DNA of 64,000 nucleotides from Lepidostoma basale (GCA_022606425.2 JAHDVF020000517.1:1-64000); one strand, 5' to 3'; counted from the first letter of the stretch, positions 21,845 to 33,895 are shown. Notes: generated from the letters alone by a model not told the origin. Program-made: numbers and translations.

Positions 21845-23799
21845 TACGCGAAAGTTAGGATCGACGTCTGTGATCTTGTTTGGACAAAAATAAAATTTGA
21901 TGATTGGTTACGTGACTTTCTTACCATCCTTTTATAAGCCGATAGACATTCATCCTACTTATTATTTCCAGGGATATCCACCTGAAAATTGAATATGCGA
22001 GAAAATTACTAACGATACATACTCTACTTCCCATTTAGATTTATCTACAAAATAATGAAGCCAAGGTAAAAAAATATGTATCTGTATTTATTTTCTTGTC
22101 AGCGCAAAATAATAACGAGCTTGTAGCGCTATTTTGAATTTCCTTGCTATAAATTATGCCTCAATAAGTCTTTTTCACAATTTAATTTCGCATTTATAAC
22201 TTGTATCGCACGCAAAAATATACGTGGATCGTGCGTACCACAGCGTAGCTATTACTAACCAGTCAACCAAAGTCAGGAATTTATCATTTAATACCTACCT
22301 AAAATATGAATTCCGGAATGGAAAAGTACAACAATAGATTTGGAATTGGGTAAAACAATTTCTCCTTTGATATCAAAAATATCCGGCGGGAATAATTTCA
22401 AAGACCGTTTTGCCGTATATCATAAGGGTTATGCCGTCGTATTTGAACCCGTCCTCATATTTGAATTCTTATTTTCATGATAATGACTAATCAAACAACA
22501 TAAAAACCCTTTCGTTCCGCACAGTTGTAAAGAGAGATAAATTGTACCGCTAAACAATCAGACTTTCCGTTTAATATTTCCGGAAGGTTCCAAAAAATAT
22601 ACGTTTTATTCGAGCATACATTCTGTACCGCCGGCTAATGGGCGCCCCGAAATGTCCCTTACATTATGAAATTACACAAATATTTCTCGTTAGATTTGTA
22701 TATCGGGAGGTATCCAAAGAGCTCTTTGTTACGGTAGAGGAATTTCGAATAGGCGAGTACAATATTCGAACCTTTCTTTCATACGAGCGATGGGAATATT
22801 TCATGTCTTCGTAAGTGTTTTTGTTCGGGATTCTCCGAGTATGTATTAACGTTCAAAAATTAAATGATTAATGGCTCCAATGCGGTTTCCATTTATGGCC
22901 TAACTGGGACAATGTGGTCTTATCCTTGAGAATAAAGAACAAAATGTGATACGCTCCTTTTGTTTCGTACGAAAGTACTCGAATCTTGTCTCGCTCTGTT
23001 TTGTTTGTTATTTTATATTTTAAAATGTTGTGTAAAACGTTTTGTGTCGTAGAGGCAAGACTCTTGTTCAATACTTTTCGCTCGAATGTTCTAAGATATC
23101 TCTGTCGAAAAATACGTCGTTTTCAATATTTTGTTGCTCAGTTATGTTTGAATGAGTATATTTTAACATTTTAATGTTCATTTTTCAATAAATATTGTCC
23201 CTTTGACTGTCCGGGTCCGAGCAGTATCCGTGAGATGGAGCGCGGCGCTGAATTAGCATTAATTTTATTGTGTTTTCCTTTTCCTCGGTATCTTGGACCT
23301 TGAGTGGAATCGGAATATCTGAATGACTCGTATGAATAATGCAGGAGGCTCCCTCCGCGGATGGATACTGAAATATTTATTGTTCTTCTGCCGGTGGACT
23401 CCGGCCTTTTCCTCGCCGAATAGAATCCCGTGGAACGTAGAAAATAATAAGTTATTAGGAATCAATAGACTCGCGCCCACAGCTACTACTCGTATACTAA
23501 CACCTCGGTCACGATTTGTTCGACTTCCTAACGTTTTGAAACATATTGGAGCATTCTTCACGGATATCCACAAAATGTTTCACTACAAGTTCAGCTATAA
23601 TCAACATAGATATCGAGCCATATATATGGTTTCATAGCGTACTATCAATAATTTATTTAAACAAAATTATGGATCAATCTTATGATATTTTTACTTTGGA
23701 TTTAAAATAAAAACAAAACGTAATTTATTCCACTCTTACTTCAATGTGTTTCCAACGCCTTCATAAGCCCTTCATGTTCAGTATAGAAATATAAGCTGA
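21845..23799. other. Unannotated intergenic DNA
   Basis: No gene, palindrome or transposon visible. Two overlapping frames near 23265-23637 oppose each other and lack family features. Confidence 0.5.
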
Positions 23800-24440
23800 G
23801 AAATGGATACTACTTTCGATTCATGTTGAGATCAGTAAATTCTTTAATGATAACAGATAATAACTTCGTTTTATGTTGAAATAAGTAAATTCTAACAGAT
23901 GCTACCTTTGATTCACGTTGACATAAGTAAATTCTAAATTGCGAACAGATACAACCTTCGATTCATGTTGAGATAAGTAAATTCTAAATTAATTACAGAT
24001 ACGGCTTTCGATTCATGTTGAAATAAGTAAATTCTAACAAATGCTACCTTTGATTCACGTTGACATAAGAAAATTCTAAATTGCGAACAGATACAACCTT
24101 CGATTCATGTTCAGATAAATAAATTCTTAATTAATTACAGATACTGCTTTCGATTCATGTTGAGATAAGTAAATTCTAAATTACTAATAAATATTACTTT
24201 CGATTCACGTTAAGATAAGTAAATTCTTAATTACTGACAGATACTACCTACGATTCATGTTGAGATAAGTAAATTCTAAATTAATAACATATACTGCTTT
24301 CGATTCATGTTGAGATAAGTTAATTCTTAATTGCTCACAGATACTACACTCGATTCATGTTGAGATAAGTAAATTCTAAATTACTAACAGATACTACCAA
24401 CGATTCATGTTGAGATAAGTAAATTCTAAACAGATAATAA
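23800..24440. repeat. Minisatellite, about 50-bp unit, 13 copies
   Basis: Unit CGATTCATGTTGAGATAAG, then TAAATTCTAAATTACTAACA and GATACTACCTT, repeated 13 times with drift. Units 3-5 and 6-8 share private variants (TGATTCACGTTGACATAAG, GCGAACAGATACAACC, ATTAATTACAGATAC), so a three-unit block of about 142 bp was duplicated. Confidence 0.9.
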
Positions 24441-24449
24441 GAATACTAA

Positions 24450-24584
24450 TAATATGCTAACTTTTAAAGCGCCGTTTTTGTGATGTAATCACCTCAAGGC
24501 CGCATTAAGACGTGTTTTAAATCTAAATGTGAACGTCGCATCTGATTGATATTCGCGATCGATTAGAAAGTATAATAAACAACG
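24450..24584 (-). mobile_element. CR1/L2-like LINE 3' UTR fragment
   Basis: Matches 20818-20945. Contains CTTTTAAAGCGCCGTTTTTG, the unoccupied equivalent of the Transib target with one CGGCG. Confidence 0.8.
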
Positions 24585-25429
24585 ATAACTTCCTTTAATA
24601 CACTTTAATATGACTAAATTTTGAAGTGGAATATAAATAGATTTGTCCATTTAAATTGAGGATTTTTATTTGATTATGTTAGACTTATATATTATACCTA
24701 TGTTTGGTTTATGATAAAATTAATTACTAAATACTGTCAGGTATAGCAGAATAAATGTCATAGGTATCCTATTTACATATCATGAAATGTCGAACAGAAT
24801 ATTTCCTGAGTGTGCAGTGTAAATGGCCGATTATTCGGAATCCTTATTACAGCATAAATGTAATTTACAAGATAGACCAATCAGAAGCGGCACCCACGCA
24901 CGCGCCGGTCCCAGCAGACTGTAATTCCGAGCATTATACAATCGTGCGGTTTTGGTTTGAAATTACAAGATATATTACCCGGGGTTCAACACCGAATTTG
25001 TTCTACCACACCATAGGCGTCGGTTTGATCCGCCCATTTCGGGCATTTTCCCACTAAGACCAGAAACCCATTAAAAGGAATCGCCTTACACCTCATTGAC
25101 TCACGGCGCCGAGAGAACCAAGAGCTCCCCTTCTACTCCAATCACCTTTGGTACAATAAAAGTTTCAATGGCACCGGTCATAAATTAATCCGGCCAAGTC
25201 TCATAGTAGACGTTTTAAATCTTCGCGACATCTAAAATACTATTTTTTTGTGTTTTAACAACTCCCACAAGTGAGCTGTGTGAACTCAAATAAAAATCGG
25301 CAAATAATTTGGACGAAAAGTTCATCTTTTTCTCATTTTTATCTCTCGCTTTGTTTCATATCCTAAAAACGTTTGATATGATATTATATACGTCATATAA
25401 TACGTGTTAAGTTCATTATCTTTTTCTTT
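24585..25429. other. Unannotated intergenic DNA
   Basis: A 91-codon frame at 24782 has no recognisable features; I see no repeat. Confidence 0.45.
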
Positions 25430-25575
25430 TTATATACTTTGTATATACAACACTTATATTAAAAAAATAAAATTACATAGACATGTTTCGGATAAACAGT
25501 CCTTCTTCAGTAAAGATACATTTAAAAAAATATTATAAAATTGTTTACATTATCTGACAGATGTTTATTTTCAAT
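25430..25575 (-). repeat. HH1 single arm with hammerhead-like core
   Basis: Minus strand: CTGAAGA (25510-25504), hairpin GGACUGUUUAUCC, GAAA (25489-25486), CATGTC. The outer arm ATACTTTGTATATACAACAC matches the HH1 arm at 3.2 kb. The opposite arm is missing. Confidence 0.65.
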
Positions 25576-25779
25576 TTATTTCGATTTATTTATGTTAAGT
25601 TCGTTTGGCTATAATACTCGTATATTGGTTATATTTCATAGATATTATTTAAAATTTATTATGTAAATAGAGTATTATTTTATTTGGAATACACAAAAAA
25701 ATAAAAATTTAATACGATAAAACTGGAATTCTATGATGACATTTTTTTTTATGATTTAAAACCATAATGAATACGAATG

Positions 25780-25984
25780 AAAACGTCGAATTTCTAGAAG
25801 TTTTAAAATATTTATGGGAATGACTTCATATGTTATTTGATAACATTTGATGATGCCTTAGAAAGACGAAATATGACATTATCATAATAATACAATACTT
25901 CTAGAAAACAGACGTTTTCATTCATATTAATTATTTACTTGGAATTGTACATCACTGTCCAAGAAACAGTAAATAAATTAAAAT
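25780..25984. repeat. HH3 palindromic repeat
   Basis: ATGAAAACGTCGAATTTCTA on the left; TGATGATGCCTTAGAAAGAC, GAAATATG and CAGACGTTTTCATTC on the right. The plus strand keeps GATGA before the GCCUU hairpin and GAAA. Confidence 0.65.
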
Positions 25985-26115
25985 TAATGTTTTTTCCACT
26001 TTAGAGTTTATTTTTCTCCAGATGTTTCGAAGGTTTTATACTTTCATCATCGGACGAACATCATAAATTTTATTTCTTTCTCGAGTAAAAGTGAAAAAAA
26101 ACGGTGTTTTAATTA
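25985..26115. repeat. HH5 palindromic repeat
   Basis: Minus strand: CCGATGA (26053-26047), GAAAG...CCUUC stem-loop, GAAAC (26028-26024). The cleavage-side bases CATCTGG are altered. Arms CACTTTAGAGTTTATTTTTC and TTTATTTCTTTCTCGAGTAA. Confidence 0.6.
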
Positions 26116-26809
26116 TTACGATATTTTAATAATTTGGATATGCAACTCCTTGTAACCCGTTTAAGGGTATCAAGATCTCGAATACGTTCGCAGAGATTGT
26201 CTTTCTAGTGATGTCTGGATTTTTTTTTCCTTCAGTAGATCTCAATTTTCATGCGTTCGTTCAGACGCGAAACGTGTTCATTTTAATATGGGTGCTCTTA
26301 TCCCCGATTTGCCGGAATGCGATAGCACATCATTCGCGATCGGAGACACGAGACTCGCGGCATCCGATGATGGATGAAGTGCCGAATAAGTATCACAAAT
26401 GATGAATAACCAGCGTCCGCGCGCGGGCCGCCCGCCGCACCCCGTCCTCTCTGTCAGACGGTTTGATTAATCAAAACGGGAGTTTCGGAGATTTGACGAT
26501 TTGGGTTCCGTGGATCAATCAATGTCGCGAGGGAATCTCGGGTAAATGCGGCGTTACCTAGGTCTCGGGATTTACATTTTAAGAGTTGTGGGACGAAAGG
26601 TGAATGTCATGGAAAGTAGTGCTTCTCAATGTTATTGTGACACACTTTGGGGCTTTATAAATTTCTGCGGGAAAATCTTGCAAAAAAAATTGAGATGAAT
26701 CGGCGTAATTTACGTATTTCTTTTGGTTAATTTAGTATATTTTGACCTCAAAATAACATTTATGTGGCAAACATTTGTCACGACTTTTTTTGTACGTACC
26801 TTATAAATA
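26116..26809. other. Unannotated intergenic DNA
   Basis: Moderate GC at 26290-26560; no coding frame that I trust. Confidence 0.45.
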
Positions 26810-26970
26810 TAGTAATTTTTTATAGATAATCCATTGTTTTGGCGGAAACACTTTGATATTTTAACATTATTCACTGTTAAATTAAAAACACTGTTTTAAT
26901 ATCAAAAAATAAACTCAATTTTTGATATTAGAACAGTGTTTTTAATTTAACAGTGAATAATTGTTTATAA
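26810..26970. repeat. HH2-derived hairpin without core
   Basis: AATAATCCATTGTTTTGGCGG-like entry, then ATTCACTGTTAAATTAAAAA at 26868-26888, repeated inverted at 26940-26960. Both HH2 outer arms are present, with the central core deleted. Confidence 0.65.
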
Positions 26971-28469
26971 ATGTATTTTTTTACACTCTTGAAAAATTAT
27001 TATGATGGTGAATTGAATCTCTCACAATAATGGCGCTTTAAAAATCCTCATTATCATTTTTATCGTGGTCTTTTTTATAAAAATAATCTCCAATTTTTGC
27101 ACTAGCTCATCAAAATTTATTGCAAATATAAATAGTGTACGGATTTCATATATTAGGCTTTATGATTTTATTATTAATATGTATTAAGTTTGTTTGGGTT
27201 TTGATAATATTTTATTTAACGTTTGTAGTATTTTTAATAGTTTTGATCGCTATTTATGTTTTAATATTTGATTTATAACTTAAATATGCAGTTTACAATA
27301 AACGAAAATACGTTTTTCTGGCGTATTAACTTTACTTCAACATATAGATATGATATAATATTTTAAATAATTAACCAGTTTCTCCGTTTTTCAAAAGTAA
27401 AATATAGATATACTCGTAAAAATACCTTCATTGTGGTATTTTTCATTAACCCCTTAAGTTTATCATAAAGTAATAGTTGTGCAATGGACTCGAAGAAACT
27501 CTATTCCAAATCGTGTTTGTGTTTCAAGTCTCACGCTGTTTAAAGAATATATTGTTTTCACTTCACCAGATCTTAAATTCAGCAGGCAAGGACCAGCCAC
27601 TGCTGGGAAACTCTCAGACTGAGACTAACTTGCCACTCGGTACCGACTATCAGTTCATTCTGCCTTGACCTTGGGATTTGATCGCCCTGCGTACTAAGTA
27701 AGCACTTGAGAATAATGCTCCAATAAATCGGCTGTAAAGCATGTTTCAGACTATTTTCGTTGTTTTCAGTATTCTGAAAGAGACACGCCATAAATCGAAG
27801 TAATCTTTGAATTACTCGTTGATTTTCTTACACATTTTTTGTGTTGCTTTTGACTAAAACTAAAACTTTCCCCTACACTCCATACCAACATACACCCTCA
27901 ATATATTGTGGAAATTTATTAATTGTTTTTTAAACAATGATGCATGACACGATATTTAAGAATTTATACGATTGAAACATGTGATGGGAATTAAATGTTT
28001 CGCCCTGCTTACGCATTATTAAATAAAGCGAGGATCAAACGCTTTGCTCATTATATAGCCATTTAAGTATAATATATAAGGAATTTTCGTTAAAAAAGAC
28101 TAACAGCAAGGATTTAAATCAATGATAATAAAATTAATAAAACAATCTCCAATATGACCAGATAGTTGCTCATTATTATGAAGAAAGAATCAGATCGGAT
28201 CCAGGTTCGAATCCATATCATCTAGATCAGAATCCAAGCGTTTTGTGCCATAGACCCTCACCCACTTCAATAAATTTATTTGGCGTAATATATATTTAAC
28301 AATTATTAAGGGGCAAGTAAAAAAATGGTGGAAGTGTTACTTAGAAATTAAAGTATATCGTGACTACTTATATTTTCAATGTTATTATACTCTTTTAACA
28401 TTGTGTAGTATTACAAAGTTTATGTAACATACGAGTATACGAGTATATCTCAATATGTTAATCTGAATA
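26971..28469. other. Unannotated AT-rich DNA
   Basis: No gene or family repeat. A GGTTCGAATCC motif near 28203 resembles a tRNA-type B box but lacks a matching A box. Confidence 0.45.
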
Positions 28470-28726
28470 AAATATTTGTAAAATAATAATTAAATAAAAC
28501 GATGTTTTTTTTAACTACTTCCACTTTTGTCTTTATTTCGACTGCGACCGGTTTCGCCAGGCTCGCTGGTATCGACAGACTGATGCCAGCGAGCCTGGCG
28601 AAACCGGTCGCTGTCGAAATGAAGACAAAAGTGTAATTAGTTTTAAAAAAACATCGTTTTATTTAATTATGATTGTATTTAAAATGAACTTCCAACAAGA
28701 GATTTCAATAAAATCATTTGATTATT
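28470..28726. repeat. HH4 palindromic repeat, complete
   Basis: Left arm from AATAATAATTAAATAAAACG through GACCGGTTTCGCCAGGC; right arm GCGAGCCTGGCGAAACCGG through AAAATGAACTTCC and AGAGATTTCAATAAAATC. The core is GATGCC, hairpin, GAAACCGGTC. The RTE LINE landed at its right end. Confidence 0.85.
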
Positions 28727-30502
28727 CGAAGGGATCTTCGAAACGCAAACACACAAATGATCAAGGACGCAATTGAACAGAATAGGGGGTCCAAAGTGTT
28801 TACACAAAAACTGGGCAGAAGCCAACTGACTAAACTGAAAAATGAAGACGGCAATATCGTTACCTCCAAACCAGAGTTACTCGCGGAAGTCGAAAAATAC
28901 TATGGACGTCTCTACTCTAAACACGCTACAAGGCCCGTACTACATGACGAAGATGGTGATCCCAGAGCTAAAATAACCCGCCACCATACTGACGATCTCC
29001 CAGAGATAAACATAGATGAAATTGAGATGGCCCTGAGACAGCTGAAAAACAACAAGGCACCAGGAGAAGATGGAATCACCACAGAACTTCTAAAAGCCGG
29101 AGGACTCCCAATTCTATACGCACTACAAAAAATGTTTAATTCCGTACTGCGTAAGGAATGCACACCGAAAGCGTGGAGCGAAAGTATCGTGGTCCTCTTT
29201 TTCAAAAAAGGAGACAAGACTTTGTTAAAAAACTACAGGCCGATCTCACTCCTAAGCCACGTTTATAAGTTGTTCTCAAGGGTCATAACAAACCGTCTTT
29301 CCCGCAGATTTGACGATTTTCAGCCTCCGGAGCAGGCTGGGTTCAGAGCAAACTTCAGCACCATAGACCACATCCATACAGTTAGGCAGATTATCCAGAA
29401 AACAGAAGAATATAATCGACCCCTATGCCTTGCCTTTGTGGACTATGAGAAGGCCTTCGACTCTGTCGAGACCTGGGCTGTTCTGGAGTCTCTGCAGCGA
29501 AACCAGATTGATTGGAATTACGTACAGGTGTTGAAATGCCTCTATAATAACGCCACAATGTCCGTTCAAATCCAAAACCAGAAGACCAAACCGATTGAGC
29601 TGCAACGGGGAGTCAGACAAGGGGATGTGATATCTCCGAAGCTGTTCACTTGTGCTTTGGAAGATATATTTAAAACTTTGGACTGGTCTGAACGTGGCCT
29701 CAACATAAATGGCGAATACATGTCTCACCTTCGTTTTGCGGATGACATTGTTATTCTGGCGGAATCTGCTGGGCATCTAGAAGGCATGCTAGATGAACTG
29801 AACACTGCATCCAGACGAGTGGGTCTCGGGATGAATTTGGACAAGACGAAAGTCATGTATAATGAACATATTATCCCGGGATCAGTAACCGTCGATGGGT
29901 CGGCTCTCGAAGTGGTACAAGAATACCCATATCTTGGCCAAATCATACAATTAGGACGAAACAATTTCGAGAAAGAAGCCAACCGAAGAATTCAGTTGGG
30001 TTGGGCAGCCTTTGGGAAATTACGTCATGTTTTCACTTCCAAAATACCACAATGCCTCAAGACTAAAGTCTTCAACCAGTGCGTTTTGCCAGTCATAACA
30101 TACGGAGCCGAGACGTGGACATTGACAAAAGGTCTAGTCTACAGATTCAAGGTTGCCCAGCGCGCCATGGAAAGAGCCATGCTTGGAATAACCTTGAGGG
30201 ATAGATTTAGAAACGAATTTATTCGACAACAAACCAAGGTGACTGAGGTGGCTCTACGGATAGGCGGGCTGAAGTGGCGGTGGGCTGGCCATATCTGTCG
30301 GAGAACCGACAGCCGATGGGGAAGACGGGTTCTGGAGTGGAGACCGCGTACAGGATTCCGTAGAGTTGGACGTCCCCCTGCCCGCTGGACCGACGATCTG
30401 AAGAGGATTGCTGGACATGGATGGATGGGAGCGGCAATGGATAGGGGGCGGTGGAGGGCTTTGGGAGAGGCCTACATTCAGCAGTGGATGACAGACGGCT
30501 GA
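28727..30502 (+). CDS. RTE-clade reverse transcriptase, C-terminal 591 residues, no own start
   Basis: Open from the insertion junction (RRDLRNANTQMIKDAIEQN) to TGA at 30500. The first three codons upstream (LII) come from the target duplication, so the frame has no natural start. Order: linker; RT palm and fingers with LKNNKAPGEDGITTELLK, NYRPISLLSHVYKLFSRVI, AFVDYEKAFDSV (motif A Asp), QRGVRQGDVISPKLF, LRFADDIVILAES (FADD near residue 340), YLGQIIQ; then the thumb and terminal region with GAETWTLTKG, LKWRWAGHICRR and GRPPARWTDDLKRIAG. Polymerase residues all look intact. It copies its RNA onto nicked target DNA. The N-terminal APE-type endonuclease is absent, so this copy is not autonomous. 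Confidence 0.9.
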   Translation, partial: RRDLRNANTQMIKDAIEQNRGSKVFTQKLGRSQLTKLKNEDGNIVTSKPELLAEVEKYYGRLYSKHATRPVLHDEDGDPRAKITRHHTDDLPEINIDEIEMALRQLKNNKAPGEDGITTELLKAGGLPILYALQKMFNSVLRKECTPKAWSESIVVLFFKKGDKTLLKNYRPISLLSHVYKLFSRVITNRLSRRFDDFQPPEQAGFRANFSTIDHIHTVRQIIQKTEEYNRPLCLAFVDYEKAFDSVETWAVLESLQRNQIDWNYVQVLKCLYNNATMSVQIQNQKTKPIELQRGVRQGDVISPKLFTCALEDIFKTLDWSERGLNINGEYMSHLRFADDIVILAESAGHLEGMLDELNTASRRVGLGMNLDKTKVMYNEHIIPGSVTVDGSALEVVQEYPYLGQIIQLGRNNFEKEANRRIQLGWAAFGKLRHVFTSKIPQCLKTKVFNQCVLPVITYGAETWTLTKGLVYRFKVAQRAMERAMLGITLRDRFRNEFIRQQTKVTEVALRIGGLKWRWAGHICRRTDSRWGRRVLEWRPRTGFRRVGRPPARWTDDLKRIAGHGWMGAAMDRGRWRALGEAYIQQWMTDG

Positions 30503-30513
30503 TGATGATGATG
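28727..30513 (+). mobile_element. RTE-clade LINE, 5'-truncated, with 11-bp target duplication
   Basis: Flanked by ATTTGATTATT at 28716-28726 and 30514-30524. The 5' end falls between the (missing) endonuclease domain and RT; the 3' end is a (TGA)n run, typical of RTE elements. Clean flanks and an intact frame indicate a recent insertion. Fragments of related elements lie at 46.0, 46.5 and 62.7 kb. Confidence 0.93.
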
Positions 30514-30524
30514 ATTTGATTATT

Positions 30525-30650
30525 TGTAAAATAAAAATAATATTTAGTAAAGCGACTTTTAAGTGAGCAATCCCTCCAATGAAGGCTCTCAAAACCGGTC
30601 GGAACTAGAAGAACAAGTAATTTATATATGTGTTTTATTTTTATAATCAT
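30525..30650 (+). repeat. HH4-related arm, decayed
   Basis: CCAATGAAGGCTCTCAAAAC followed by CGGTCGGAAC keeps the order hairpin, AAAC, CGGTC. It may be the displaced flank of the HH4 copy split by the RTE insertion. Confidence 0.35.
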
Positions 30651-31293
30651 TAATTAAATTCTTAAAAGATCTGATTTATTCGATTTTATAACAATTATCC
30701 TTAAAAATAAGTTTAATTTTTGTAATTTAGGTGCAAAATATAAATCGTTTTAATAGTACGTTCCTCGAGTAAGTGTTTCATTACATTATAAACAAATAAA
30801 CTATTTAATGGTGTCACGGCTCCAACCAGAATCTTGCTTTACACGTGATATTTATTGCACGCGATATATTCAGCTGATTGCGTTACTCCTAGCGACAGCT
30901 AAATAATCTGATTAAGTATTCGCTACTTGTTGATTTCCGAAACAAGTTAATAAACGTGTATTCGTAGAAATCTGCCGACAGTTGCAAAGTTTTTCAATTC
31001 ATATTTAATGGTTTTGTGGAAATATTGTTCTCAAAAGTAAATAAATAAGCTTATTTTGTTGGTTCAAGAAGATTCGAATTCTTTTCTACCAATTACATGC
31101 TATAGGTTCCGATTAGTTAAACTCTAAGTTGATTGGCTTGTATGATATATAATACGACGTATCTCAAAGTGTTTATTAAAATATTTTAGAGACGTAGTTA
31201 TTTCAAAACATTTATGATTTCATAGTATTTCAATGTTGAAATATTCTTCAGATTTTTTTGGTTAATTCATCCTACCATTGATTTTTATACACT
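30651..31293. other. Unannotated AT-rich DNA
   Basis: Nothing recognised. Confidence 0.5.
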
Positions 31294-31305
31294 TTTTTAT
31301 TATCA

Positions 31306-31454
31306 AAACTAACTAACTAACTAACCATCACGCCGTCTCTCCGAAAGGGTAGGTAGAAAGAATGGACTGTCTGACTTTAACCGATGCGGCACTCCATCCT
31401 TCTCTTTTCGCCCCGCGAGAGACGCGGTGTGATGGGTTGCGAACCTCATCGCAA
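31306..31454 (-). mobile_element. SINE-like element (LINE-A tail) with 12-bp target duplication
   Basis: Body GCGATGAGGTTCGCAACC and GGATGGAGTGCCGCATCGG plus LINE-A tail with four TTAG-type units. Flanked by TTTTTATTATCA at 31294-31305 and 31455-31466, showing the body and tail moved as one unit. Confidence 0.8.
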
Positions 31455-31466
31455 TTTTTATTATCA

Positions 31467-33044
31467 TAATTATTAAATTGATTTTGTTTACTCATATTTT
31501 TAATTTATACATAAATGCGTCCCTGGTATTCAAACCTGTTCTCATATAGATTGTTGAGATTTCAAATTATTTTCAAGGAATTTGAAATTATATTGGAATC
31601 GTGAACATTTATAACCATATATATTATATACCTAGTATAATCATTCTGAACCAAATAATATACTCGTATATACACTGTAAATCGATTTGAAATAATATTT
31701 TATTTTTATTAATTTTCTAAGAGATTTCAAATTGTTATTTTTAAAAACGCATATACTTTTTCGATCAAATTATTTGTTTTGAAAAAATCACATGTTGTAA
31801 TTAATTTTCTTCTTCTTCAGACTTCTTACCTCAGCTAGTGGATAAAGGCTTCTTTCATTATTTTCTACTCGTTCTTGTTTTGTCCTTTCTGCGCTCAAGT
31901 CTTCTCAGCTATTCAAGCAATGTCATCAGTCAATCATTTAGATTTAGAGACTACCTCATAGCTAGAAGTGTCAAAATCCCCACGTAAATCTTCGAGATAA
32001 ATTTATCATAAATATACTATAATATCTTGCTGTATCATTTCTCCCACATTTGATATTGCCTCTCTAAAATGAGATGTGTTTTGACTAACACAACTGGGAA
32101 TTGAATGAATGTCACATTTTTTTCAAATGGCATTTGTTTTATTTTTTTATTTATTTATTAAGATTCGGCACAAAATATGTACGTAACATCTGTTATATTT
32201 AAATAAACCAATGGTTCGGACTTAATATGTGTATTTCATTATTTATTATATAAAAATGTACGTTTTTTGGTATAGAAGGGACGTTTGTACATACAAATGG
32301 AAATCATTATTTTGTTTTCTTCGGTATATTTTTATTTTGCTTTATTGCTACATCGTGACGTCATGTGCACAATATTTACGCTTTCCATTCGGATTTGTGT
32401 GTATGACTTCTACGATTTATCGGCGAACTTTTTTTAGGAAACACTTAAGAAAAAACTTCGATAAATAACGTCTAATGCATTTCTTGCGATAGCATTTAAC
32501 CGTGGCTCAATCCGTCTTAAGACCAAAGGGTCCACTGCTTTATAGTGACCGAATCCATCCCTAGAGGCCTTCCCATGTATTGTACTTTACCGACTGGGGT
32601 TGGAGAACACGCTCCCCCGGTGGTTTGTAAGACTTACGGGTTGTTGTAACCCCACCGATATATACTTACGTAGTATAACATACGTAATATATTGTGTAAT
32701 ATTATAAATGGTGTTTTACCCTTTAAAAGTACAGGGTTACTGGCTTGTATGCATTTTTTCTCAGCCAGTATCAATAATGACAATAAAATGCATTGTTGAT
32801 ATCATTTATGTGTAAACGATTCTGTATTTTTTTTAAGAGAATTGCTAATGACAAAACGTAATTACGTGGTTATCGATAATACCATATTCATGTTGCTTTA
32901 TTGATAAATACTCCCTACTTACATATCAAAGGAATATATTAAATTAATTCTTATTTTTAAATTGATTACATATACACATTTAGTTCAATATTTATTTGAC
33001 TGTCTTTTATTGATACCCTTCTAAAATATCAAAAAGGCATTTTT
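31467..33044. other. Unannotated AT-rich DNA
   Basis: TTCTTCTTCTTCAGACTTC near 31809 may be the tail of an unidentified minus-strand LINE. A 79-codon frame at 32229 has no family features. Confidence 0.4.
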
Positions 33045-33153
33045 TTATCATTTTCAAGCTGTTTACCATTATAGCGCAAGCCAAATCGATGTAAATGGTG
33101 TAGCTGTTATATTGATTTTCATTACATTTGATAGTTAGCTCCACTGATAATAC
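33045..33153 (-). mobile_element. SINE 3' half
   Basis: The minus strand includes CATTTACATCGATTTGGC and TTGCGCTATAATGG, the tail shared with the SINE at 54.3 kb and the Jockey-like LINE at 8.6 kb. Probably the distal half of the SINE whose head is at 33755. Confidence 0.6.
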
Positions 33154-33154
33154 A

Positions 33155-33647
33155 ATACAAGCTCTGCTGGACGGTCTATAAGGTTGCACGGAATGGCACC
33201 AGCTTATATATCTGAACTCTGGCATCAACGAGAACCTGAATGCTAGACAGTCTACATTGCGATCAGCTAAGTCTTCTGCGATCGGTAGATTGACTGTGCC
33301 AAAACGCTGTCCAAGCACAAACTTTGGCGACCGAGCCTTCGCGGTAGCCGGCCCTTTCAGCCTGGAACAATCTTCCAGCAGACCTTAAGTGCATTGAGAA
33401 TCAATCAGAGTTTCGATCGAGACTCATAACGCACCTTTTCAAATTATCATCATTTCCTGACAGGAAGGGCTGATCGACTTCGTCAGGTGCAGCCCTCATA
33501 CTAAATATGTTTATTATAATTGTTATTATTATTATTATTATCTCGTTGATAAAACGGAGCATCTTCTGCAGCGCCATTGAGATGAGTCATTCATAAAAAT
33601 GGCGCTCTATAAATTATCCAATTTATTTTTATTATTATTAGCTAATA
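33155..33647 (+). mobile_element. CR1/L2-like LINE 3' fragment, diverged
   Basis: Residues such as APAYISEL and FGDRAFAVAGP appear across frameshifts (GGCGACCGAGCCTTCGCGG, TGGAACAATCTTCCAGCAG). The 3' UTR has a TTATTATTATTA tract. Different subfamily from the copies at 15.6 and 20.8 kb. Confidence 0.7.
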
Positions 33648-33754
33648 TTTTGTCATTTTATTGCAAATAATGAAAACAAATCAATTTTGATACAAAATTT
33701 CTTTATTATTGTATATTTAGTGTGCTCTCACTCTGGTACCTATGCTGCCATCTT

Positions 33755-33895
33755 CTGGTACCTACTTATTTTATTGCCGCGTGAATTCTATCACCAGACC
33801 AAAGACAGTGTGGGAATCACACTATCATCGCCGGGAATCGAACCCAGGGCCTACGGTGTGGGAGTCATAGCTCTTGCCACTCTGTCGCAAAAGTC
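33755..33895 (-). mobile_element. tRNA-derived SINE, promoter head
   Basis: Minus strand: AGTGGCAAGAGCTATGACTC (A-box-like), then about 20 nt on GGGTTCGATTCCCGG (B box), the internal pol III promoter of a tRNA gene. It continues into GTGTGATTCCCACACTG. Same body at 54.3 kb. Confidence 0.75.

Noticed and set aside
23265..23637. Two overlapping opposite frames of about 100 codons
   Set aside because: No motif, no splice context, mutual antisense; chance frames.
23800..24440. Regular repeats suggestive of a CRISPR array
   Set aside because: Repeat units are contiguous and drifting with no unique spacers; eukaryotic minisatellite.
24782..25057. 91-codon frame in unique DNA
   Set aside because: No recognisable domain, signal or splice signals.
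28195..28215. GGTTCGAATCC, a tRNA B-box-like motif
   Set aside because: No A box at the right distance, no cloverleaf and no SINE body match.
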